From contig JAJXUO010000026.1 of the NCBI GenBank assembly GCA_021782815.1, positions 1-40,583 on the forward strand: DNA of 40,583 nucleotides, read 5' to 3'. This document shows positions 23,496 to 31,939 of this stretch, one piece after another. Each line of letters begins with the position of its first letter. Within the stretch, counting starts at the first letter, position 1. A program made the translations under genes and the position numbers. Under the pieces are notes generated by a model. The model worked only from the letters and a program-made list of their open reading frames with translations. It was not told the DNA's origin and searched no databases. This DNA comes from Pseudomonadota bacterium (GTDB lineage Bacteria > Pseudomonadota > Alphaproteobacteria > Rhodospirillales > Magnetospirillaceae).

Positions 23496-24920
23496 ATGGC
23501 GGATGACGGCATTTTCGACGAAATGTTCGGCCGGGACGGTCAGGCCCGGACGCCTTATGAAAACATCGAACGCTGGCTGGCGGAAACGCCGCCCGATCAA
23601 TTCGAGAGCAAACGGGAACAGGCCGATCTCCTGTTCCGCCGCATCGGCATCACCTTCAATGTCTACGGCAGTTCCGCCGGCACCGAACGCCTGATCCCGT
23701 TCGACGTCATCCCCCGCATTCTTGCCGCGCGCGAATGGCGCACCCTGGAAGCCGGACTGTTCCAGCGGGTCAAGGCGCTGCAGATGTTCCTGCAGGACAT
23801 CTACCACGATCAGCACATCATCCGCGCCGGCATCATTCCCGCCAGCCATATCCTGCGCAACGATCTCTACCGTCCGGAAATGAAGAACATCCGCCTGCCC
23901 GGCGATGTTTATGTGCACATCGCCGGTATCGACGTGGTGCGGGTGTCGGAAGGCGAGTTCTATGTGCTGGAGGACAATCTGCGCACGCCGTCCGGCGTCA
24001 GCTACATGCTGGAGGACCGGGCGGTGATGATGCGGCTGTTCCCCAAGCTGTTCCAGGACAACGCCGTGGCCCCGGTGGATCATTATCCGGCCGAGCTGCT
24101 GCGGCAATTGCGCTCGGTGGCGCCCGAGCGGGCGGCGGGCGCCCCCACCGTGGCGGTGCTGACCCCCGGCCCTTACAACAGCGCCTATTTCGAACATGCC
24201 TTCCTGGCCGAGGAAATGGGCGTGGAACTGGTGGAGGGGCAGGACCTGTTCGTGCGCGACGATGCCGTGTGGATGCGCACCACGCGCGGGCCGCGCCGGG
24301 TGGATGTGCTCTACCGCCGCCTCGACGACGATTGCCTCGACCCGCTGGCCTTCAACCCCGATTGCCTGCTGGGGGTGCCGGGACTGTTGTCGGTCTACCG
24401 CAACGGCGGCGTCAGCCTGGCCAACGCCATCGGCACCGGGGTGGCCGACGACAAATCCACCTACCCTTACGTGCCCGACATCATCCGCTTCTATCTGGGC
24501 GAGGAGCCGCTGATCGGCAACGTGCCCACCTACCGCTGCTCGCGTCCCGACGACCGCGCCTATGTGCTGGAGCATCTGGCCGATCTGGTGGTGAAGGAAA
24601 CGCAGGGATCGGGCGGCTACGGCATGCTGGTGGGCCCCAAGGCCACCAAGGCCGAGCACGAAAAATTCCGCCGGCTGATCCTGGACGACCCCGACGGCTA
24701 TATCGCCCAGCCCACCCTGGCGCTGTCCACCTGCCCCACCTTCGTCGAGGAGGGCGTGGCGCCGCGTCATGTGGATCTGCGTCCCTTCGTGCTGACCGGC
24801 AAGAACGGCATGGCCGTGGTGCCGGGCGGGCTGACCCGCGTGGCCCTGACCAAGGGATCGCTGGTGGTGAATTCGTCGCAAGGCGGCGGCACCAAGGACA
24901 CCTGGGTGCTGGAGGAGTAA
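23496..24920 (+). CDS. Circularly permuted ATP-grasp protein
   Basis: The 474-residue product matches the circularly permuted ATP-grasp family (the DUF404/DUF407 pair, COG2308), including TPYENIERWLAETPPDQ, FNVYG, IPFDVIPRI, EDNLRTPSGVSYMLEDR, GPYNSAYFEHAFLAEEMG, KETQGSGGYGMLVGP and the C-terminal SSQGGGTKDTWVLEE. ATP-grasp enzymes join carboxylates to amines or thiols through an acyl phosphate; here the substrate is unknown, with a peptide ligase most often proposed. The ATG at 23496 has a strong aagggggc site at 23484, so I prefer it to the longer frame from 23397. Four bases separate it from the alpha-E gene. The conserved trio ATP-grasp, alpha-E, transglutaminase is widespread in bacteria but its product is not known to me. 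Confidence 0.95.
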   Translation: MADDGIFDEMFGRDGQARTPYENIERWLAETPPDQFESKREQADLLFRRIGITFNVYGSSAGTERLIPFDVIPRILAAREWRTLEAGLFQRVKALQMFLQDIYHDQHIIRAGIIPASHILRNDLYRPEMKNIRLPGDVYVHIAGIDVVRVSEGEFYVLEDNLRTPSGVSYMLEDRAVMMRLFPKLFQDNAVAPVDHYPAELLRQLRSVAPERAAGAPTVAVLTPGPYNSAYFEHAFLAEEMGVELVEGQDLFVRDDAVWMRTTRGPRRVDVLYRRLDDDCLDPLAFNPDCLLGVPGLLSVYRNGGVSLANAIGTGVADDKSTYPYVPDIIRFYLGEEPLIGNVPTYRCSRPDDRAYVLEHLADLVVKETQGSGGYGMLVGPKATKAEHEKFRRLILDDPDGYIAQPTLALSTCPTFVEEGVAPRHVDLRPFVLTGKNGMAVVPGGLTRVALTKGSLVVNSSQGGGTKDTWVLEE

Positions 24921-24924
24921 GCCC

Positions 24925-25860
24925 ATGCTGAGCCGGACCGCGGATAATCTTTTCTGGATGGGCCGCTATATGGAGCGGGCCGAGAACATGGCCCGCATCC
25001 TGGATGTGACCCAGCGGCTGTCGCTGCAGACCCATGGCGGCGGTCACGCCGAATGGACGGCCATGCTGGCCCTGTTGTGCGCCGAGGAGGCCTATGCCGA
25101 ACGCCACGGCGCGGTGACGGAAAGCGGGGTATCCGCCTTTCTCACCCTGGATCGGGGCAATCCCTCGTCCATCTGGTCCTGCGTGCGGGCGGCGCGGGAA
25201 AACGCCCGCTCGCTGCGCGCCACCATTCCGGTGGAGATGTGGGAAAGCCTCAACACCACCTGGCTCGCCTTGCGCGATTTGGATGAGACGGCGCTGCATC
25301 AGCGCGGCCTCCGGGAATTTTCCGACTGGGTGAAGGAACGCTCGCACCTGTTCCGCGGCGTGGCCCACGCCACCATGCTGCACAACGAGGCCTTCGCCTT
25401 CACCCGGCTGGGCACCTTCCTGGAGCGGGCCGACAACACCACCCGTCTTTTGGACACCAAGCATTACGTGCTGGAAGCCGGCGGCAAGGACAACGACCCC
25501 GCCGCCGCCTATTACGAATGGGGGGCGCTGCTGCGCTCGGCCGGGGCTTTCCGCGCCTATCACCAGACCTATCACGACGTCATCACCCCGGCGCGGGTGG
25601 CCGAACTGCTGGTGCTGCGGGCCGACATGCCGCGTTCGCTGCGCTTCTGCTTCGACAAGGTGACGGAGAACCTGACCGCCCTGGCCGAGGGCCGTCCCCT
25701 GGAAAGCGAGCGATTGTCCGGGGAATTCGGCGCCCGCCTGCGCTATGGCCGCATGGAGCGGATCTTAAGCGCCGGCCTGCACGACTTCCTGGAGGAGGTG
25801 CTGGACCGCATCGCCGCCGTGGGTCTGCAGATTTCCCGCGATTTTCTGATGATTGTGTAA
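24925..25860 (+). CDS. Alpha-E domain protein (DUF403)
   Basis: The 311-residue, all-helical product matches the alpha-E family: it opens MLSRTADNLFWMGRYMERAENMARILDV and contains ENARSLRATIPVEMWESLN, FTRLGTFLERADNTTRLLD and NLTALAEG. Alpha-E proteins are always found with a permuted ATP-grasp protein and a transglutaminase-like protein and probably form a complex with them; their activity is unknown. The start ATG lies four bases after the ATP-grasp stop and the transglutaminase gene begins 12 bases after its end, so the three are one operon. Confidence 0.95.
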   Translation: MLSRTADNLFWMGRYMERAENMARILDVTQRLSLQTHGGGHAEWTAMLALLCAEEAYAERHGAVTESGVSAFLTLDRGNPSSIWSCVRAARENARSLRATIPVEMWESLNTTWLALRDLDETALHQRGLREFSDWVKERSHLFRGVAHATMLHNEAFAFTRLGTFLERADNTTRLLDTKHYVLEAGGKDNDPAAAYYEWGALLRSAGAFRAYHQTYHDVITPARVAELLVLRADMPRSLRFCFDKVTENLTALAEGRPLESERLSGEFGARLRYGRMERILSAGLHDFLEEVLDRIAAVGLQISRDFLMIV

Positions 25861-25872
25861 GGGAGGGCCGCC

Positions 25873-26730
25873 ATGCGTGTCGCCATCAATCACGAGACCG
25901 TTTACCGCTACCGCAGCCCCGCCAACTACGCCATCCAGTATCTGCGCCTGACCCCGGCCTCGGGCCCGCATCAGCGCGTGCTGTCCTGGTCGGTGAGCGC
26001 CTCGGGCAATCTCCGTCCCTGGACCGACGGCTTCGGCAATCTGGCCCATGTACTGGTGGTGGACGAACCCCACAGCGAAATCCGCGTCACCGCCGTCGGC
26101 GAGGTGGAAATCGCCGATGGCGGCCAGCCGCTGCTCTCCAGCTTCGAGGATCTGCCCCCCGACATCTTCCTGCGCTCCACCCGCCTCACCACGGCGGACG
26201 AGCGCATCCGCGCCTTTGCCGAAGGCTTCCGTCCCGGCATCGCCGCCAATGCGCGGCGCGGCCTCGACGGCCTTTTGGCCGGCATTCAGGAGAGCGTGCT
26301 CTACCGGCCCGGCCTCGCCCGCGCCACGCCGTCGGCCCGTCAGGTTCTCGATGCCCGCACCGGACTAAGCCAGGACCATGCCCACCTGTTCGTCACCTGC
26401 TGCCGCAGCCTGGGGCTGCCCTCCCGTTATGTCAGCGGCTATCTGTGCGCCGAAAGCGCCGACGCCCGACGCCGTCCGGTGAGCGCCGACCGCATGGCCA
26501 GCCATGCCTGGGCCGAAACCTGGGTGGAGGGCGCCGGCTGGCTCAGCTACGACATCGCCAACGGCCCGACCAACGCCCAAGCCCATATCCGCGTGGCGGT
26601 GGGGCTCGATGCCCTCGACGCCGCGCCGGTGCGCGCCTTGCGCACCGGCGGCGACGAGGATCTGGAGGTGGATGTGACGGTGGACGACGCCGTCCGTCTG
26701 CAGCAGGCCCTGCGCCAACAGCAGCAATAG
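25873..26730 (+). CDS. Transglutaminase-like protein with Ser in place of the catalytic Cys
   Basis: The 285-residue product has the bacterial transglutaminase N-terminal beta domain (1-95) and the transglutaminase-like core (about 150-235). The core has GLPSRYVSGYL, His211 in ASHAWAETW and Asp227 in YDIANG, but the position where the family has Cys (usually G-x-C-Q-D-x-A-H) reads GLSQDHAH, with Ser166 encoded by AGC at 26368-26370. A neighbouring Cys pair (176-177) is not at the usual place. The fold is intact and the reading frame is clean, so this is either an inactive or repurposed protein or a single-base change (TGC to AGC). Family members with the alpha-E/ATP-grasp pair are thought to act as proteases or amide-bond enzymes. 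It is the last gene of the operon; a ggaggg site precedes the ATG. Confidence 0.93.
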   Translation: MRVAINHETVYRYRSPANYAIQYLRLTPASGPHQRVLSWSVSASGNLRPWTDGFGNLAHVLVVDEPHSEIRVTAVGEVEIADGGQPLLSSFEDLPPDIFLRSTRLTTADERIRAFAEGFRPGIAANARRGLDGLLAGIQESVLYRPGLARATPSARQVLDARTGLSQDHAHLFVTCCRSLGLPSRYVSGYLCAESADARRRPVSADRMASHAWAETWVEGAGWLSYDIANGPTNAQAHIRVAVGLDALDAAPVRALRTGGDEDLEVDVTVDDAVRLQQALRQQQQ

Positions 26731-26764
26731 CGCCGCGCTCCCGGCGGCGTCATACCGCCCGGCG

Positions 26765-28162
26765 TCACTTGCCGCCGGGATACACTCCCGAGCCGGCCCG
26801 CAAGGAATCCAGACGGTCCACATCGTCGCCGCCGGGCGGCGGCGGCGCCGCATCCTTGGTGGAGATCCCCGGCGGCAAGGCCAGGGCGGCCGGAGCCGGG
26901 GCAACCGGAGCCGGAGACGCCGGTGCCGGTTTGGCAACCGGCTTGAGCGCGGGACGGGGCACCGCCGGGTGAACGGCCTCCCGCAGGGATCGGGGCGGCG
27001 GCGGCCGTTCCGGCGGCACCGGCGGCGGCGGCGGCTCCACCTGCACGGGCGGGGAAACCGGCTTTGGCGGCGGCGCCGACACCGGCGCGGCGGCCGGGGG
27101 GGCCGGAGACGGCGGTTGTGCCGCCACCGGCGCGGGTTGGGGCGTTACCGGCGCGGATTGGGGCGGCGGCGCGCCCTTGGGCGCCGGAGTTGTCTTCACC
27201 GGTCCGGAAGACGGAGCGGCCCTGGCGGGAACCGGCACGGCGTGAACGGGCGCGGGCGGCGTCGTCCGCAACAGGCGCAAAACCGCCACTCCGCTTCCCA
27301 GCAGCATCAGGGCCAGAACAAGACCCCAAGCGATCAGCCCCCGGAGACGGCGGCGCGGCGCGGCGGAGGGATGCGGCAACGCCGGATCGGCCTCCACCAC
27401 GTGGCGCACATGGCCGGGCCCCACCCTGTCGGCCTGGGCGGCGCACGCCGCCTGCAAGGCCTGATCGGCCAAACGATGCAGCACCGCGGGCAGGCCTTCG
27501 GAACAACGCACCAGCAAGGCCAGGGCCGCCGGGCTGAAGGGCGGAGCGGCTCCGGCCTCGGCGGCGGCGGCCAGACGCTGGCGGGCGTAGTCCTCGAGAT
27601 CGGCGGGATCGAAACGGTCCAGGGGCACGACGGCATCGATGCGGCTGCGCAACAGATGCCACAGGGGATGCGACAGGCGGCGCTCCAGCGCGCTTTCCCC
27701 CACCAGCAGCAACCGCAACGGCGTCGGCCCGCCACCGGGTTCGCGGCCCAGCGCCATCAGCAGGCGCAGATCCTCGTCGCTTAAGCTTTCGGCCTCATCC
27801 AGAACCACCACCGTCGGCGCCTGCTCCGGCGCGGCGGCAAAGCGCCGCACCGCCGCCGCCGCGTCGGCGACGGAAGCCAGACCCAGGGCATCGCACAGCG
27901 CCGCGCCCAAGCGCCCCGCCGCCGCGCCGTCCAGCCAGACCACCCGGGCCCCGTCGGCCGCCAGACGGGCCGCCACCAGCCGGGCCAGCAGGCTTTTCCC
28001 GCAGCCTTGCGGCCCCACCAGGGCCACCAGGCCGAAGCGGCGGCGCAGGGCGAAATCAAGGGCGGCGGCGGCATTGGTCTGGGCGCGCACCGGATAGAGC
28101 GCGACCGGGGAATCGGACGCGAACGGGGCGCGGGCCAACCGGAAATGAGCCAAATAATTCAC
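26765..28162 (-). CDS. ExeA/GspA-like AAA+ ATPase with membrane segment and Pro-rich tail
   Basis: The 465-residue product begins NYLAHFRLARAPFASD, the usual ExeA-type start. The ATPase part has Walker A GPQGCGKS (about 50-57), Walker B VVVLDEAE (near 118-125) and a sensor-like LLLVGES. One membrane segment lies around 280-300 (LIAWGLVLALMLLGSGVAVL), followed by a long Pro/Ala-rich region (about 310-445) that would extend into the periplasm, ending in a short charged tail. ExeA couples ATP use to peptidoglycan remodelling for secretin assembly, or serves as a general AAA partner. No secretin or type II secretion gene is nearby. I chose the second GTG (28162) because ggag lies eight bases before it; the GTG at 28168 is also possible. 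Confidence 0.88.
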   Translation of the reverse strand: MNYLAHFRLARAPFASDSPVALYPVRAQTNAAAALDFALRRRFGLVALVGPQGCGKSLLARLVAARLAADGARVVWLDGAAAGRLGAALCDALGLASVADAAAAVRRFAAAPEQAPTVVVLDEAESLSDEDLRLLMALGREPGGGPTPLRLLLVGESALERRLSHPLWHLLRSRIDAVVPLDRFDPADLEDYARQRLAAAAEAGAAPPFSPAALALLVRCSEGLPAVLHRLADQALQAACAAQADRVGPGHVRHVVEADPALPHPSAAPRRRLRGLIAWGLVLALMLLGSGVAVLRLLRTTPPAPVHAVPVPARAAPSSGPVKTTPAPKGAPPPQSAPVTPQPAPVAAQPPSPAPPAAAPVSAPPPKPVSPPVQVEPPPPPVPPERPPPPRSLREAVHPAVPRPALKPVAKPAPASPAPVAPAPAALALPPGISTKDAAPPPPGGDDVDRLDSLRAGSGVYPGGK

Positions 28163-28283
28163 TGCCACCGCTCCAGCACGCCGCCCCCTCTCCCTAAAGC
28201 CGGGACAGTGTTCCAGATGATCAGCTCATGAACAAGAGCCGATCGGCGCTTTTCGGCAGGAAACCCGGCAAATCCATGTGGGA

Positions 28284-28850
28284 TCAGCCGTGTCCGCCCC
28301 CCTCTCCGAAACCGAACTTGCCGATCAGACGGTAGGTGTTGCGTTCGCTGATGCCTAAAATCCGCGCCACCTTGCCGCGATGGCCGTCATATTTCGCCAG
28401 CAGATATCTCAAATAATCGCGTTTGATGGCCTCCAGACTGGGCTCGGCCTGGAAACTGACCGGCGTGGCGGCCAGGCACTGATGCAGGCGTTGATTTTCA
28501 TGGCGCAGGGCGGCCAGTTCCAGCGCCCGCGCCACCGCCAGATCCAGATCGTCGAAATCAACCGGTTTGCGCAGAATCGCCGCCGCGCCTTGCGCCCGGT
28601 TCCGCGCCGCGTCGGACCAGCCGGCCTCGCTCAAAAGGATCAGCGGACGGTGCGCGGCCAGGCGGAGCCATATCCGCTCCACCCCGGCCAGAGCGCCGTC
28701 CAGCAGCAACAGATCGGCCAGCGGCCCCCCCTCTCCGGCCGCCTCGGCCAGGGAGCCCGCCGCCGCCGCATAGCCTTGTGCCCGCAGCCGCTCCACCAGA
28801 CGGCGGCTCAGATCCTCATCGCCTACGATCACCAGAATACGTGACGTCAC
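28284..28850 (-). CDS. Response regulator-like protein with Fis-type HTH (no AAA domain)
   Basis: The 188-residue product has a receiver-like domain (1-115; acidic cluster Asp11-Glu12-Asp13, likely phospho-acceptor Asp51 in LLLLDGAL, and Lys in ILRKPV) joined by a linker to a C-terminal Fis-type helix-turn-helix (about 145-185: LRYLLAKYDGHRGKVARILGISERNTYRLIGKFG). This is the layout of short regulators related to NtrC-type proteins but lacking the sigma-54 ATPase. It may bind DNA near Fis-like sites. I chose the GTG at 28850 because aaggag precedes it; the longer frame to 28997 has no site. It is transcribed away from the TolC gene and 121 bases before the ExeA-like gene, probably from its own promoter. 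Confidence 0.85.
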   Translation of the reverse strand: MTSRILVIVGDEDLSRRLVERLRAQGYAAAAGSLAEAAGEGGPLADLLLLDGALAGVERIWLRLAAHRPLILLSEAGWSDAARNRAQGAAAILRKPVDFDDLDLAVARALELAALRHENQRLHQCLAATPVSFQAEPSLEAIKRDYLRYLLAKYDGHRGKVARILGISERNTYRLIGKFGFGEGGGHG

Positions 28851-29183
28851 GCTTTGCTCCTTGGGTGAGAGCGAGTCCGGTCGGACGGAACGCGGAGTCA
28901 GAGACCGAATGCCGCCCGTCGCGGCTTCGTCGCGTGATCCGGGTAAAGTCCGTTCCGGAAGGCATATATTTTCCCTAAATACAGATTGCAACCACACACA
29001 ATATAAATTTATGAGCGATTATTTTAAGCTTCACAATCAAAAGATGCCGACGGCACTCTTCCGGCCCGCGCCACGCAAACCCTTGCGGGCATTGAACCCG
29101 CGAGTCTCTTCCTGTAGGAATGGTATGAAGTGGGGTTCAGGAATTCGGTTATCCGGTTCCAGAGGGAAGGGGAAGCTCCGTCA
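28851..29183. other. Divergent intergenic region, REC-Fis and TolC-family genes
   Basis: About 330 bases without a gene. An AT-rich block (28970-29045) probably carries promoters for both directions. At 29084-29100 gcggg-cattgaa-cccgc has the shape of a tRNA T-arm on the minus strand, but no complete tRNA surrounds it. A ggaag site precedes the start at 29184. Confidence 0.45.
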
Positions 29184-30536
29184 ATGCAGATCATCCTGGG
29201 CACCGGGATGCGGTCCGTTCTGTTGGCCGCCGCCGCAACCATGTTTCTGACCGTTCCGGTCCGCGCCGCATCGCTTGAAGCGGAGATCGGCGGCCTGCTG
29301 GACAGCCATCCGCTGATCCAGGCCGCCAAACACAGCGTGCAATCGGCCGGGGAAACCGTGGGCGCGGCCCGCTCCGGCTATCTGCCGGTGGTGCGGGCCC
29401 AGTCGGATGTGGGCCCCAATTTCACCAGTTCCACCACCCGCGAGGGCATGTACGGCAAGTCCTTCATGCGCGACGGCGAATACGGCGCCGTGACCGTCAC
29501 CCAACACCTTTACGACGGCAACGCCACCAACGCCTCGGTGGACACCGCCCTCAGCGCCAGGGAGGCCTCGGAAGCCTCGCTGCGCATGACCCGGCAAAAT
29601 ACCATCCTGGAGGGCGTGCACGCCTATCTCGACGTCAGCCGCCAGCTCACCCTGGTGCGTCTGGCCCGCGAAAACGAGCATCGCCTGCAAACCCAGCTCC
29701 ATCTGGAAAACGAACGGGTGCAGCGCGGCTCCGGCATGGCGGTGGACGTGCTCTCGGCCAAGCAGCGCCTGCAGGTGGCCATGGAGCGGCGCATCGCCTT
29801 CGAAGGGGCGCTGCAGCAGGCCCTGGCCCGCTATCAGCAGGTGTTCGGCCATCCGCCCGAGGTCGGCCAGGCGGAACGGCCGCCGCTGCCGCCGGTGGAC
29901 CTGATCCCCGCCACCCTGCAAGACGCCATCGACGACGCCCAGTCGAACAATCCGGCCCTGCAGGTGGCCCAGAAGAACGTGGAGGTGTCGCAGCACCGCA
30001 TCGAGACGGCCAAATCGGGCTACATGCCCACCGTCGATCTGGTGGGCCGCAGCGATTACGCCAGCTATGCCAACGGCGTGGCCGGCATGCAGCGCGACTG
30101 GGCGGTGCTGCTGGAGTTGAACTGGGAGCTGTTCTCGGGCTTCAAGACCGAGGCCCAGGTGGCCGAGGCCTCCTACGATTACGGCGCCAGCAAGGACAAC
30201 GCCAACGAAACCGGCCGCAAGGTGGCCGAGGCGGTGCGCCTGGCCTGGTCGCAGCTGGCCACGGCGCGCGAACGCCTGAGCCTTTTGGAAAACGCCGTCA
30301 ATCTGGCGCACGAGGTGTTCGACGCCCGCAAGAAGATGCACGAGGCCGGCAAGGAAACCATGATCAACGTGCTCGACGCCGAGAGCAACATCACCAACGC
30401 CGACATCACCTACGCCAACGCCGATTTCGACCTGCGCATGGCGGCCTATCAGCTGGTGCACGATATGGGCCGGCTGGAAGTGGCCAATCTCGACCGCCGA
30501 CCGCCCCTCAACGCCCCCGCGCCACTGGCGCGGTGA
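29184..30536 (+). CDS. TolC-family outer-membrane channel protein
   Basis: The 450-residue product has a signal peptide (LLAAAATMFLTVPVRAAS) and two tandem OEP repeats: one from about 30 to 230 (LLDSHPLIQAAKHSVQSA, SGYLPVVRAQSDVG) and one from about 250 to 430 (AQSNNPALQVAQKNVEVSQHRIETAKSGYMPTVDLVGRSDY). TolC proteins form trimeric channels through the outer membrane for type I secretion or drug efflux; the repeat type here is close to the type I secretion (LapE/TIGR01844) branch. No ABC transporter or membrane-fusion partner is in the window. I chose the ATG at 29184; the longer frame to 29130 would put a hydrophilic stretch before the signal peptide. A family 2 repeat starts three bases after the stop. 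Confidence 0.92.
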   Translation: MQIILGTGMRSVLLAAAATMFLTVPVRAASLEAEIGGLLDSHPLIQAAKHSVQSAGETVGAARSGYLPVVRAQSDVGPNFTSSTTREGMYGKSFMRDGEYGAVTVTQHLYDGNATNASVDTALSAREASEASLRMTRQNTILEGVHAYLDVSRQLTLVRLARENEHRLQTQLHLENERVQRGSGMAVDVLSAKQRLQVAMERRIAFEGALQQALARYQQVFGHPPEVGQAERPPLPPVDLIPATLQDAIDDAQSNNPALQVAQKNVEVSQHRIETAKSGYMPTVDLVGRSDYASYANGVAGMQRDWAVLLELNWELFSGFKTEAQVAEASYDYGASKDNANETGRKVAEAVRLAWSQLATARERLSLLENAVNLAHEVFDARKKMHEAGKETMINVLDAESNITNADITYANADFDLRMAAYQLVHDMGRLEVANLDRRPPLNAPAPLAR

Positions 30537-30540
30537 GGTA

Positions 30541-30714
30541 ATACCAAGTCGCGATGAGCTTGACTCATCGCGACGCCGGTTAGGAGCAAGGCGACGCGCG
30601 CCTGATGGCGCGGTGAGGCAAAGCGCGCCATCAGGCGCGACGCCAAGGGTTTCGGAGAAACCCGCCCGGCGCATGAGGGTGCAGTGATCGGTTCCGATCA
30701 CTGCAATTTGGTAT
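30541..30714 (+). repeat. Hairpin-rich intergenic repeat, family 2, copy B (full length)
   Basis: The element runs from ataccaag to ttggtat, so its ends are 7-bp inverted repeats. It holds hairpins at 30549-30573 (gtcgcgatgag/ctcatcgcgac), 30597-30639 (a perfect 15-bp stem cgcgcctgatggcgc/gcgccatcaggcgcg), 30648-30664 (gggttt/aaaccc) and 30680-30705 (tgcagtgatcgg/ccgatcactgca). Copy A lacks the right arm of the second hairpin. It lies between the TolC gene stop and a terminator. Confidence 0.88.
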
Positions 30715-30720
30715 AACGGA

Positions 30721-30748
30721 AAGGCCGGTCCTCGCGGACCGGCCTTTT
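30721..30748 (+). terminator. Intrinsic terminator downstream of the TolC-family gene
   Basis: A perfect 11-bp stem aaggccggtcc/ggaccggcctt with a tcgc loop is followed by a T-run. It lies beyond repeat copy B, so the repeat would be transcribed with tolC. Confidence 0.9.
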
Positions 30749-30774
30749 CATTTCGGCCTCACCGACATCGCGCG

Positions 30775-30808
30775 CATGAGGGGGCGGTGATCAGGTCCGA
30801 TCACCGCC
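30775..30808 (+). repeat. Fragment of repeat family 2 (right-end hairpin)
   Basis: gcatgaggg followed by ggcggtgatc/gatcaccgcc (30783-30808) matches the right-hand module of copies A and B, with compensating differences in the stem. It lies ten bases from the stop of the cobW-type gene on the other strand. Confidence 0.65.
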
Positions 30809-30817
30809 ATGTGGGCC

Positions 30818-31939
30818 TCAAGCCTGTCCCGACGCCTCGGCCTCGGCCAGGGCGTGGGCCAGCAGGGTTTCGATGGCGGCGCGCGGCAGATCGCGGGTGA
30901 TGAAGACGATGCGGGTGCGGTGATCGTCGTCGGGCCACTCGGGCAACGGCACCACCGGGTGGAACATGTGCTGCACGCCGTGGATCACCAGCGGCTGGGC
31001 GTTGCCCCGGGCGTTGACGATGCCTTTGACCCGCAGCAAATTCTCGCCCCGGGTGGAAATCAGGAATTCCAGGGCCATGGCCAGCCCGTCCCAGGCCACC
31101 GGTTCGTCATAGGTCAGCACGAACGAGGCCACGCCGTCGTCATGGCGGTGGGCGTGGTGGTGATGACCGTGATGATGATCATGATGGTGGTGATGCTCGT
31201 GGCCGCAATCGGGGCCGCAGGCGTGCTCGGCCTCGTCGCGGGCGGCATAGGCCTCCTCGTTCAGCCAGCGCTCCACGTCGGGGGTTTTGCTTTTGCCGGT
31301 GAACAGGCCGCAATCCAGCACCTCGGCCGGCGGCACCCGCCCTTCCGCCACCGGCACCAGCAGGGCGCCGGGATTGATATCCACCAGGCGGGCGCGCAAG
31401 GCTTCGGCCTTGCCCGGATCGGCCAAATCCAGCTTGGTCAGCAGCAGCCGGTCGGCCATGGCCGCCTGCTTCACCGATTCCTTGTTGCGCTCCAGGGTGG
31501 CCAAACCGTTGACCGCGTCCACGGTGCAGACCAGGCCGTCCAGGCGGTAGCGGGCCGCCAGCAGCGGATCGGTCATCAGGGTATGGACGATGGGGGCGGG
31601 ATCGGCGAGACCGGTGGTTTCGATGACCACGCGGGTGAAATCGGGAATCTCGCCCTTCACCTTCTTCAGGAACAGGTCGCGCAGGGCATCCACCAGGTCG
31701 CCGCGCACGGTGCAGCACAGACAGCCGGAATCCAGCAACACCACATCCTCGGCCACCTGGCGCACCAGCAGATGATCGATGGCCACCTCGCCGTATTCGT
31801 TGATGAGGACGGCGGCGTCCTTCAGCTCCGGCTGGCTCAAAAGATGGTTCAGCACCGTGGTCTTGCCGCTGCCGAGAAAGCCGGTGAGGATGGTGACGGG
31901 AAGGGTGGCGGCGGCCTCGGCCTCCAGATCGCGGTTCAT
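30818..31939 (-). CDS. CobW/COG0523 G3E GTPase, zinc chaperone type
   Basis: The 373-residue product has Walker A GFLGSGKTT (20-28), the metal motif GCLCC (Cys73, Cys75, Cys76), ETTGLADP, the guanine-binding TKLD and a His-rich segment (about 238-265, with long HHHHH runs and CGPDC) between the GTPase and the C-terminal CobW domain. This is the ZigA/YjiA/ZNG-like layout that delivers zinc to enzymes under shortage. The start is ATG 31939, whose ATGA overlaps the hisI stop codon, so they are translationally coupled. Divergent zur supports a zinc role; the client may be HisI, a zinc enzyme, though that is inference. The longer frame to 32146 is an overlap artefact. Confidence 0.93.
   Translation of the reverse strand: MNRDLEAEAAATLPVTILTGFLGSGKTTVLNHLLSQPELKDAAVLINEYGEVAIDHLLVRQVAEDVVLLDSGCLCCTVRGDLVDALRDLFLKKVKGEIPDFTRVVIETTGLADPAPIVHTLMTDPLLAARYRLDGLVCTVDAVNGLATLERNKESVKQAAMADRLLLTKLDLADPGKAEALRARLVDINPGALLVPVAEGRVPPAEVLDCGLFTGKSKTPDVERWLNEEAYAARDEAEHACGPDCGHEHHHHHDHHHGHHHHAHRHDDGVASFVLTYDEPVAWDGLAMALEFLISTRGENLLRVKGIVNARGNAQPLVIHGVQHMFHPVVPLPEWPDDDHRTRIVFITRDLPRAAIETLLAHALAEAEASGQA

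Noticed and set aside
29084-29100. tRNA T-arm-like hairpin (gcggg-TTCAATG-cccgc on the minus strand)
   Set aside because: The 5-bp stem and 7-base TTCRANN-type loop are exact, but no anticodon arm, D arm or 7-bp acceptor pair at the correct distance can be formed. At most a remnant.
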